From positions 52,769,415 through 52,833,414 of the forward strand of contig OX393578.1 in assembly GCA_947652605.1 (NCBI GenBank): a stretch of 64,000 nt of DNA, given 5' to 3'. Position 1 is the first letter of the stretch, and each line of letters opens with the position of its first letter. The notes beneath the pieces were generated by a model. It made no database searches. It was not told the origin of the DNA and worked only from the letters and a program-made list of their open reading frames with translations. Of the stretch, positions 25,601 through 33,700 are shown piece after piece. A program made the position numbers and the translations under genes. This stretch comes from Elmis aenea (lineage: Eukaryota > Arthropoda > Insecta > Coleoptera > Elmidae).

Positions 25601-28600
25601 ATTCTCGTCCAGATATAAACCAAGAAATTTTACATAGGCTGAGTATTCCATATCATTACCTAATAGTTCAATGACTTTTGGCATTCCATATATATTCTTT
25701 AATTTGAAAAGGATGCAGCTAGTTTTTGTTGAATTTAGAACCAGTTTGTTATTTAATAGCCAGTTTTGTATAACTGTCATATTTTCGTTAAGATTTTGCA
25801 GTAATTCTGGATAAAATTTACTTGTTACCAGTATGTTAGTGTCATCTGCATAATTCACTATTGTACTATTTATGCATTTTATTACCCTTGGCATGTCATT
25901 TATATAAACGATAAATAACAGTGGTCCAAGTATGCTTCCTTGCGGAACTCCATTTAAAATATACTGAAAAGAAGATTCTACGTATTTTCCATCCTTTAAT
26001 AAAAGTAATTTATAACTTCTTAATATAATAATAAAATATTTACATTTTTGTAATAATTTCTCTTTGCAATAAAATTAACAAAATGAATTACAAAAACATT
26101 AATAATTAATATCATGTTTTTATACATTACAAGTATTATTACAATTAAGAAAATATAAAGGCGTTGATCGGCAATAATTATAAATGATTTTAGTATATAA
26201 ACATTTGATTACAAACAATAATGAAATAATGTGATTATTTACTCTAATAAAAAATAAAATCCAACGTTAAATATTTAAATAACAAATTAAATAAATTTTC
26301 GAGATTCTCGAGTCTCGTCTCGTCTCGGGTCTTGAAATCTCGTCTCGCCTCGAATTGGTCGAGACGAGAAAAACGGTTTTCTCGTCTCGACTTTTCGAGA
26401 CAAGACGAGATCGAGAAATTTCTCGTCTCGGCGGCATCACTAATTTTGATATCGCCTTATTTTTTGTTTTTTTGCTCATTTGTCGGTTTAGTGTGCTCAA
26501 CTCTTATATTTTTAGCTCAGCGACAGTCTACTCTTAGAGGGAACATTCGTTATGTAGTGTTTTTTTATGTTTTAATTCTGTTTAAATTTAGTCTGGTAAA
26601 TGGGTCTTGGGAAAATGTGGATTTGGGTCGAACGTCGAACGCTCCTGAAGAAGACAAATGTGAGGTTATCAACGTACCTGAAGTGGAAGACCCATACGGT
26701 GGCCCCAACTGTATTTGTTATTGTCACGAATCTGAGGATCTCATGCTGAAGTCTCGTTCACGACATTGTATACCTTGTGGGACGAAGGTAAACAGTTTTA
26801 GACGAACTGTTATTGGTTACTTACCTTCTGTTTTGCAGTTTTTACAAGGACGAGTTTATATACAGACCGGCAAAGGATTACGGCTAGCGAACGTTAGTTT
26901 CGACAATAGCTCCGAAGTGAATCATAAACTACGACTAAACTGTCGATCAGTAGTGAGGCAAAAGCGAAGATCAGAAACCAGCCCTTCAAAGCAGCTTACT
27001 TCACCCAATAAGGAGGAAGAGGTAAGTGATCTCCTTTAATATCTCGAAAAATTCCACACGTATTTTGTCGTTGATGGTTTAAAAATTTTTGTTTATCCTT
27101 CTTTAAAATTCAGGTCAGAGGTGGCAACGAAAGCGAGGACGATAACGAATGTGGCAAAAAACGATCGCAAAGGATAAAGTCGCCGAGAAAACGGAAGCCG
27201 AGAGTCAGCGAAAAGCACGATAAAACGATCTCCGAACAAGTCAAAATGCATCTATCAGAAGTGCTCGCAAGGTGCAGTAGCGAACCGATTGCTACTTCAC
27301 AAGAAGCTGTTGAAACTAGCGCTGCTGTCGACAAACAATGTGATATGGAAGAGAGTGAGAAGGTGAACGAGTCGACGGAAAACAACGCGGAAAACACGAG
27401 CGATTCCAGCATCAACGAGACCAAAGTGGCTGCCGAAGAAGCAATGGAATGGGATTGCAATACGTCGATCGAATCTATAGAGCTTCGACCTAGTCCGGAG
27501 CAAAGTGCAGAATCAGAAAGTGGTAAGTAGTTAAATCAAGTTGTTGTGTGGTACATATTTTTGCTAACTCAAAGTTTTTATTCCATTTTTTCTTTGTTTG
27601 TTAATTTTATAACCCCCTTTTTTCTTATTGTTTATTCACTTTTTTAAATATATACAGGGGTGGACCAAATTCTAATGTTTTACAGGGTATCTCGGTTACC
27701 GCAATAGTTAGCGAAATCTGATATCAGTCTCTTGAGCTATATTTTTGAGAAAAAAACACCTAAGTAATCACATTTTTTGTATCGCTTTCCATTTTGGCAC
27801 AATGAAATTTCATCGTTTTTGAAAATTTACTATAACTTATTATTTATTAAAATATAACAAAACGTTATTAGGGTATTTCTTATACAGAGTTAAAAACAAA
27901 ATTTTATAGTGACCTTGACTTTTGAGATATGAAGTAAACTTACATTTTTTTTTAATGGAAACCATAGTTGGCCATGACTATGTGAAAGAGTATTTTTTTA
28001 GCTTTTTAAAAATATATAGTTTTATATATTTGTTGCAAAAAATAACCGAGGTATGGCTAATTTTGTAAAAATTTCCAAATCAAAGTTTGCCATGATTTCG
28101 TAAACAAGTGATGTTTGCAACTATTAAACAACTAAATGTCATATGCAAGTAAACTTTTCAACTTTTAAGCAAATCCGTTTATTCTTTTGTATTTTATAAT
28201 TGTCTATTTGAACACTTTGAAAAGTTTAATACGTTAAAAATTTACATTTTAATGTAAGTGATAAAAACAGCAGCTGCTGCAGAATTTACTTGGAAATAAC
28301 ATTTAGTTGTTTAATAATTCAAACATCACTTGTTTAAGAAATCATTGGCAAACTTTGATAATGAAATTTTTACAAAATTAGCCATATCTCGGTTATTTTT
28401 TGCAACAAATACGTTAAACTATATTTTTAAAAAGCTAAAAAAATGCTCTTTCATATTAAGTCATGGCCAACTAGTGTTTCCATTTAAAAAAATGTAAGTT
28501 CACTTCATATCTCGAAAGTGAAGGTCACTAAAAAAATGTATTTGGTTTTTAAATTAAGCATAAAAATGTGTATAAAAAACCTTTATAACATTATTTGAAG

Positions 28601-30361
28601 AGTTATAGTAAATTACTAAATGATGAAATTTCATTTTTTGTCTGTAGTGCCAAAAAAATAGCCCAAGAGACCGATATCAGATTTTCGCTAACTATCACGG
28701 TAACAGAGATACAACGTAAAACATTCGAATTTGGTCCACCCTTTACAGTTCATTATTAAAAAATGTCAAAAACGTATAGGATAAATGTAAAATTATAATT
28801 TTCTTGTTTTTTTTCAATTGTTTTAAAGTTATTATTGTTTACCTTCATAGCCTACTTGTTATATTATGTTACCCTAATAATCAACAATAAAATTACGGTA
28901 TCTCCAAAATATCAATTTTAGGTAGAACAATTAAATCTATTAACTAGAAGACCGTGTCAAAAAATATAGGGTATTGTATTTAAGAAAAATGAGTTATTAA
29001 TGTTTAAAGTTTAACAAGTTTGACCAAGCGTAAAAAAACGCCCTTTGTAATTTTTTTTTAAATTTTCTAGTGCCGAGTGTTAATTAATCTATTGTCAATC
29101 TAACTTTCAAATGAATTTATACTGCCTTTTTAAAGTTTTTGAATGCTGAACAATTTTGAAAGTCCAGTATCACTCAGAATTTTTATAAAAGTGTAAATTT
29201 CATGAAAATGGTTAACTTAAGGCCCCTATAAACTCTCATTCATTCATTTTTTAAAGCAAATTTGAAGGAATCCAAATATATAATTTTTTTTAAAGAATAA
29301 AATTAGAATTTTAACGTCAAATTTCAAATTTAGTCTTATTTTGGAAATCTAAGTTATCTTTATTTATGAACTATTTTTGTAACTCTTAAAGTAAGGGCAC
29401 TCTACTCTTGTGGATATTTTTGAAATCGCTAAAATCTAATGTCATACGAACTTTTATTTAACTTATAATTCGTTTTATTTCATGCACCAACTTTTATTTA
29501 GAATAAAATCTTTTGATAATTCAATAATAAAAAAACTTTTCCATTTGTTGCAGACTCTTGAATGATGCTATAGATATTTGCAAGTTTTCATACTTTTGCC
29601 CAGCAGTGTATAATATAGTTCAATTTGTAGTGACACACAAATATAAAGATAATGTATAGGCAGGCTCTATCAGAGGGGTGGGGGGCAAAAGGGGCAGACG
29701 CCACGGGCCTCACAATTTTAGGGGGTCTCTTACAAATGTAGGGGCCTCATAGTGTTTAACTCGATCTATAAAAAACCTTACGAATTTCAAAAAAGCGGAA
29801 GTCATCAGTGTGAACCGGGACGATTTTAAAACAATGCAGAAAGCCAGGTCCTTTTTTTTTAAATCACACTGCCCTGGGCCTCGTGTTTTCTCAGAAAGGC
29901 CCAGTGTATAGGCATCTTGATGAAAGCTTGAAAAAAAATACTGCGAAATTGTAATTTTTAAATTTTATGTAGTATTCTTTTTAGTTTAAAAAATTGAAGT
30001 CTCAATGTTGGGGTACGCTTTAATAGTTCTATAACAATGGCATTGTTTTATTTTTTTAGAATTTTGTGAAGAATCGTCACAGGACAACATCAACACAGAG
30101 AGTGACGACTCGGCCGATTTAGAAAGTTTAACGAATTCCCCAGCCCACAGCGATAACAGCAACAGTAACACTTTCGAAGACATGTCGTGGACGAGAGAAG
30201 AAGACAAAATTATTCTCGAAACGTTTCAGCGCGAAGGTGAGAAAGACGAGGCTTTCGTACATATCTCTGAGGTCTTGAAAAATCGAACGCTGTCACAAAT
30301 TAAACATCGTTTTCGTATACTCATGAGCCTCCTGCAAGAAATGGCGGCAGGTTCGAACTGA
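7662..30361 (+). CDS. GON4L: GON-4-like protein (Drosophila muscle wasted orthologue)
   Basis: Sixteen exons join in frame to 1449 residues: 7662-8038, 8094-8235, 8290-8710, 12258-12448, 15467-15664, 15725-15861, 15921-15947, 16001-16171, 16234-16576, 19842-20468, 20525-20699, 21317-21767, 26592-26787, 26839-27021, 27114-27522 and 30060-30361 (TGA). Conserved landmarks are the acidic DDPEYNxLxDED-like segment with RTRSKL and ITTDMYD, the KEELRADKAV..KKELNELM block, EQQMRQHVQILTQH, the LIALGLEQF block, a PAH (Sin3-like) region at about residues 937-1087, and a C-terminal SANT/Myb-like domain (SWTREEDKIILETF, about residues 1391-1449). In the known family this nuclear protein is a YY1/Sin3/HDAC-associated corepressor with roles in cell-cycle control and, in flies, muscle and histone gene regulation. 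Exon 7 is a 27-nt microexon, and intron 13 is 51 nt and in frame. Large introns are made of transposons. AATAAA follows at 30523. Confidence 0.93.
9200..10999 (+). mobile_element. piggyBac-like element inside the foldback
   Basis: Flanked by TTAA at 9196-9199 and 11000-11003, which join to restore the foldback arm. Termini are inverted: ACGTTAAGCCCGGGTGTGAG on the left and, as reverse complement, CACGTTAAGCCCGGCGTGAC on the right. Near 10530-10600 a reading frame with WQCTVCEKYYCISCFFAVH resembles the Cys/His-rich C-terminal domain of piggyBac transposases. Most of the transposase is lost, and a LINE fragment is inserted inside. Confidence 0.75.
9294..10470 (+). mobile_element. 5'-truncated non-LTR retrotransposon (3' end of reverse transcriptase ORF)
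   Basis: Two overlapping frames (9294-9728 and 9649-10110) form one RT C-terminal region broken by a frameshift at the A-run near 9641. Motifs include SFKTLGLTLDNSFRYRNHV and SHFNYAAPVYG, then the thumb region ending near FKRKVL. It closes with GCAATAAAGACATT and an (ATT)n tail at 10438-10470, typical of jockey/I-clade LINEs. It lies inside the piggyBac-like element. Confidence 0.8.
12745..13353. mobile_element. ACAGGGTG foldback, second copy, left end eroded
   Basis: Arms match 8817-9199 and 11752-12129: the left arm contains ACATGGGGATCTTGCTTATT, the right arm ends GGGACACCCTGTATA. The right arm carries an 83-bp retroelement (13211-13293). Located in GON4L intron 4. Confidence 0.75.
13211..13293 (+). 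mobile_element. 83-bp inverted-head retroelement (Penelope-like by inference)
   Basis: Flanked by identical 12-bp direct repeats TGTATCTCTGAT (13199-13210 and 13294-13305). The first half is a palindrome around CGGGTTCCAAACCCG, followed by a unique tail ending GAATAAAA. It shares sequence with the 221-bp copy at 44867-45087. Confidence 0.65.
13359..13690. mobile_element. MITE ending in GGTGTCCATC / GATGGTCACCCTA
   Basis: Imperfect inverted termini, each followed inward by a GGGGAC block (CGGGGACACTAACC, CGGGGACGGATGGTCACCC). No clean target duplication and no ORF. Superfamily is uncertain; hAT is likely from the ends. Confidence 0.45.
13799..14221. mobile_element. ACAGGGTG foldback, short third copy
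   Basis: A compact copy of the 8817-12129 family, with ends ACAGGGTGTCTCAG and GGGACACCCTGTATA and complementary arms with little spacer. A solo left terminus (ACACAGGGTGTTTG) follows near 14353. Confidence 0.75.
14223..14667. other. GON4L intron 4, unassigned
   Basis: AT-rich sequence with a foldback-like terminus near 14353; no gene or clear element otherwise. Confidence 0.4.
14668..15302 (-). mobile_element. pogo/Tigger-type element, internally deleted
   Basis: Inverted ends CAGTAGTGTCTTGATAATCC and CAGTAATGTCTCGGTAATCC flanked by TA. The subterminal zone repeats ATCCGGATT. It carries a short minus-strand ORF (14829-15092). It sits in GON4L intron 4. Confidence 0.85.
14829..15092 (-). 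pseudogene. Deletion-fused pogo/Tigger transposase (CENP-B-type HTH joined to the C-terminal tail)
   Basis: 87 residues from an ATG at 15092. The N-terminal part MPPKRKHTTLSIHDKAKII..AQRYGVGTSTISDI is the first CENP-B/Psq-type helix-turn-helix of pogo-like transposases. After it the frame passes straight into EENDIELSNVI and a C-terminal tail ending ITSFFSP; the second HTH and the DDE catalytic core are missing. It could bind terminal repeats but cannot catalyse transposition. Confidence 0.75.
17714..18032. mobile_element. MITE with GCAACCCACTT inverted termini
   Basis: ACGCAACCCACTTAACACG on the left matches the reverse complement of the right end (CAAGTGGGTTGCGTTTT), with further inverted similarity through GCGCCTA and TAGGCGTTTTGT. 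About 320 bp with no ORF, nested in the piggyBac-like element. Confidence 0.6.
18069..18847. mobile_element. Element with GCCGTGACTCGCGC inverted termini
   Basis: Left CCCGCCGTGACTCGCGC and right GCGCGAGTCACGGCGTG are inverted. The right end is followed by TTAA and the left preceded by ATAA, so a decayed piggyBac-type target duplication is possible. An internal direct copy GTGATGACTCGCGCGG is near 18100. No ORF. Confidence 0.5.
20750..21030 (-). mobile_element. 3' end of a LINE endonuclease/RT ORF (GON4L intron 11)
   Basis: On the minus strand the frames read RQRMRWLGQISIFPGN and then, after a frameshift, GRWTRGRPRTKRLEAVEKEL and KEWKKLTKKKK. RLRWLGH followed by RGRPRxRW is the usual C-terminal signature of several insect LINE ORF2 proteins. 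No catalytic RT residues remain. Confidence 0.6.
21788..22440 (+). repeat. Repeat family R1, copy 3 (most complete)
   Basis: Begins TGTTCCCTCTAAGCTGTACA about 20 bases downstream of the GON4L exon 12 splice donor. It runs through the 5' block missing in copy 1 and retains both palindromes and an intact [12 protein letters not shown].. ORF (ATG near 22308). It is the third copy of the family in 22 kb. Confidence 0.85.
22445..23119. other. GON4L intron 12, left part
   Basis: Near 22525 the sequence CAGCCTAGGAAGCCTGTCAAAAAAT resembles the internal terminus of the foldback at 30943-32148. About 22980-23085 is a solo right arm of an ACAGGGTG element, ending GGACCACCCTGTATA. No gene. Confidence 0.5.
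24358..24575 (+). pseudogene. Decayed N-terminal fragment of the hAT transposase
   Basis: ATG followed by KRRGDSVSNITKYFRKSN, then a stop and frameshift. The sequence resumes in another frame as an acidic stretch (ETDDDDRVKDKSYEPLDLES) and a lysine-rich end. Length and position fit a hAT transposase N-terminus, but no BED finger or catalytic domain is left, so the assignment rests mostly on the element's ends. Confidence 0.4.
24920..25999 (-). mobile_element. 5'-truncated jockey/I-clade LINE fragment
   Basis: The minus-strand frame contains NGVPQGSILGPLLFIVYIND and the RT catalytic motif YADD (VNYADDTNILV), then KFLGLYLDENLTWKVH and the thumb region; a frameshift lies near 25330. The 3' tail is an (AAT/ATT)n run at 24922-24948. 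It is nested in the hAT element. Confidence 0.85.
27653..28745. mobile_element. Foldback of the ACAGGGTG type (GGTGGACCAAATTC ends)
   Basis: Left TATACAGGGGTGGACC.. and right GGTCCACCCTTTA with complementary arms (ATCTCGGTTACCGCAATAGT against ACTATCACGGTAACAGAGAT). No ORF. Located in GON4L intron 15. A related solo left arm lies at 52615. Confidence 0.75.
28955..29240. repeat. Partial arm related to the foldback at 46466-48374
   Basis: TTTGACCAAGCGTAAAAAA and GTGTTAATTAATCTATTGTCAAT match 47925-48000 in the torso intron, in the same orientation. It is a fragment without its partner arm. Confidence 0.6.
29661..29904. mobile_element. 244-bp hAT-like MITE
   Basis: Flanked by a perfect 8-bp direct repeat TGTATAGG (29653-29660, 29905-29912). 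The ends CAGGCTCTATCAGAGG and its weakly matching right partner enclose GGGCCTC-rich sequence. Non-coding. Confidence 0.65.
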
Positions 30362-30763
30362 AAAAATGTGAGTGAGTTTTATTTATTTATTGTGAACGTC
30401 TTTAATTGTTTTACTAACCGATTTTAGCGTATTTGTACCTGTAAGTTTTAAAAATAATTTCAGAACAAGGTACGACTGAACTATGTAAATATGTATTTTA
30501 TTAAATAACATTACATGTAGTAAATAAAGTAATGTTTCTTTTTTCTTTTGATTTTTAATAATTTTTGTGAGGTATTTATTAAGTGCTGCGCCGATTAAAA
30601 CAATTGGTAACTAGCTGGTATTTATTTCTAAACTATCATTTTAGAATTGTTTTCTCATCATAAATATGTACAATACACATTACAGTTATAATATTAAAAT
30701 ATATTTTTACAAAAAGTAAATTTAAGTCATGTAGGAACATTAAAAGACAGGAATACTTTAAAA
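30362..30763. terminator. Convergent 3' ends of GON4L and torso
   Basis: AATAAA on the + strand at 30523-30528 serves GON4L. TTTATT at 30575-30580 and 30621-30626 gives AATAAA on the - strand for torso. The two stop codons are only 402 bp apart, so the transcripts nearly meet or overlap. Confidence 0.6.
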
Positions 30764-33700
30764 TCATACTTTAAACGTTATGTACTGATTTTCAGTTTCT
30801 AATAACACATCTAAATGCTTTCGAATTTTCGTGAATGTTGGTCTCTCTTTGGAGTTGTCTTCCCAGCAACTCAGCATTAATTGATACCTGTAAAGTAAAG
30901 AAGTTAACCATAGCTTTTTGGATTACGTATAGCCACGGTCTTCTACACAGGTTGGGAAACTCCCATATAAAACCGACTGATGCCGGTAACAAGTTCCTTA
31001 AATTATCCCACAGATGGCGATAAGTCTAAGAACCGTTCGCCATAAATTATCGTTATGGTGCCTGTACACCTGAGAGTAAAGTACTCTCGAGAGTAGCGTC
31101 GCCAAGGATACAGCCAATCGCGAGTTACTCTCAGGGGCTGTATCCTTGGCGACGCTACTCTCGAGAGTACTTTACTCTCAGGTGTACAGGCACCATTAGA
31201 TGACAGTCCAAGAACCGGTTCGTGCGCAAGATTTTGACATAGTCAGCGAGATTTATAAGCTTTCACTTAAAAAATTCTCAAAATTCTAATTTAATCAATC
31301 GGAGAATGTGTATAAAAGTGTTTTAACCAAATTTTTAAATCAGTTTTGCTCAAAATTAAGATCCCACCTAGTGCAAGCACGCACAGGTTCTTAGACTTAT
31401 CGCCATCTAACGGATTTTTATGGCGAATGGTTCTTTGACTTATCTCTATCTAACAGATTTTTGTGGCGAATGGTTCTTTGACTTATCGCCAACCAACAGA
31501 TTTTTATGGCGAATGGTTCTTTGACTTATCGCCATCTAACGGATTTTTATGGCAAATGGTTCTTTGACTTATCGCCAACCAACAGATTTTTATGGCGAAA
31601 GGTTCTTTGACTTATCGCCATCTAACGGATTTTCATGGCAAATGGTTCTTTGACATCGCCATCTAGCGGAAATTTATGTCGAAAAGTTCCTGATTTTTGA
31701 CAGGCTTCTTAGTCTGTGTAGTAGCCAGCTCACGGTTTACTACACAGGTTAGGAAGACTGTCAAAAAATTGGGAACTTTTCTACATAAATTTCCGCTATA
31801 TGGCGATAAGTCAAAGAACCATTCGCCATTAAAATCCGTTAAATGGCGATAAGTCTAAGAACCTGTGCTTGCACTAGGTGGTATCTTAATTTTGAACAAA
31901 ACCGGTTTAAAAATTTGGTTAAAACATTTTTATATACATCCTCTGATTGATTAAATTCCAATTTTGCGAATTGTTTTAGCGAAGGCTTATAAATCTCGCT
32001 AACTATGTCAAAATCTTTTACACGAACTGGTATTTGACTTATCACAACCTAGCGAATAAGTATGGCGAACGGTTCTTAGACTTATCGCCATCTGTGGGAT
32101 AATTTGTGGCCTCAGTTGTTTTTATATGGGAGTTCCCAACCTGTGTAGTAGACAGTGGTACAGCTTGAAATAGACAGTTTTGCTCATGTTAATATACAGG
32201 GTATCCCAGTTAGTCCTACAACTTCTTTATTTGAAGAGATAGAGTTTTGGTGTTACAAAATAGTTGAAGGGTTAGAAGTCCTTTTTAAAATTTTTATTAG
32301 ATTTTACACACATTCAATTGTTCTTGAGATATTTAATTTCTCAGTTAATTTTTCTTTAAATGGCAACCTATATTTTTAAACACATCATTTTAAAGCTTTT
32401 GAATTTACCTTTCAGGATGATGGGGAGTTTTACTGGGACACCCTGTATGTGTTCATTTTAAAATAGTACTCACAGCTCATTGCCACAATTAATGGGGCAA
32501 CACATTCGGTATCCACTCTGCAGTAATTTTAATATATCTTGGGAGGCCACGCCCGGATAGGGGTTTCCCCCCAAGGTAACGATTTCCCAGAGTAAAATTC
32601 CGTAAGACCACACGTCGCTCTGCGTGGTGTATTGCTGATGCGTCAGAGATTCTATCGCCATCCATCGTAAAGGCAATTTACCACCCCCCGTTTTGCAGTA
32701 TATGTTGTCTTGGTAAACATCTCGACTCAAACCAAAATCGGCAACCTTTACAGTTCGGTCCTCGCATATTAACACATTTCTTGCCGCTAAATCGCGATGC
32801 AGCACGCGCATACTCGATAAATATTCCTGAAACGTTGATTAGTAATTTATTGTTGATTTTTTGGCGAAGTTGATACTTACCATTCCTACAGCTATTTGTC
32901 GTGCAAATGATAACAGGTCGGTCGAGTTAAGGAGAATTTCGTCGTCACTTTGCAGTTCGTAAACTTTGTTGAAAAAGTGTCTGTCCGTATCGTCCGTGTT
33001 AGAGCTTTCTGGTAAATTCACATACCTTTCTGTCGTAGTCCTAAAATAAATGAACGTATATATTACTTGCCTTTGAGCAGTGGGTCTCAAATTTTTTACT
33101 CTGAGGGCCCCTTCCAAAATTAAAAGCGTAAAGGGTACCCCAATGAATTATTTTGTACTTTTGTAGACAATATTTTTGCCTGGCAAATGAATTTGGGTAA
33201 TTTTCGAACATTATGAAAAGGTTTGGGGACCCCTTTAGAAGGGATTCAGACCCCCCGGGGGGCCGCGGACCGCGCTTTGAGAAACACTGCTTTAGAGATT
33301 TAATTTATAATTTAAGTAAAACTTTTTTGCTTACTGTAAAGTTAATTTTTCCCACGCGTCTCTGAGGTAACTTTGTAGGTCGCCTTTTGCGCAGAATTCG
33401 ACCACTAACAAAGGACCGAAATGGCATTTTCGTGTGCAACACCCTACCATGGAAACCAGGTGTGGGTGAGAGCCTACGGACTTCATAATTTCAATTTCTT
33501 GGTGGAACTGTCGTATTTCCTCCATACTTGGATTTGCTGATGAAAACACATTTTACTTGCACTTTTTTCGTGGATATTTAAATTACATTGTTGTTATTTT
33601 AACATCATATTTAGGCTATTATAAATCATAGTTACAATAAATATCAACTTTAGGACCTAAGGTTCATTAAAAAACCTCATAATTTTTTTAAAAACTGTTC

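Larger units (their letters stand above)
23128..26442. mobile_element. hAT element with GAGACGA-rich termini, 3.3 kb
   Basis: Inverted ends TAGTGATGCCG / CGGCATCACTA are flanked by a perfect 8-bp target duplication ATTTTGAT (23120-23127, 26443-26450). About 150 bp inside each end is built from reiterated GAGACGA/TCTCGTC motifs. It carries a decayed transposase start near 24358 and a LINE fragment at 24920-25999. It occupies GON4L intron 12. Confidence 0.85.
30943..32148. mobile_element. Foldback element with CTACACAGGTTGGGAA termini (torso intron 12)
   Basis: Left CTACACAGGTTGGGAA and right TTCCCAACCTGTGTAG are inverted, with further complementarity (AAATTATCCCACAGATGGCG against CGCCATCTGTGGGATAATTT). 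A back-to-back pair of the same terminus lies near 31716-31750, so two copies may be joined. It contains a hairpin MITE and a 43-bp tandem repeat. Confidence 0.7.

Noticed and set aside
26332..26591. Open frame running into GON4L exon 13 from upstream
   Set aside because: It is made of the hAT right-end GAGACGA array and intron; the exon is defined by the acceptor at 26590-26591.
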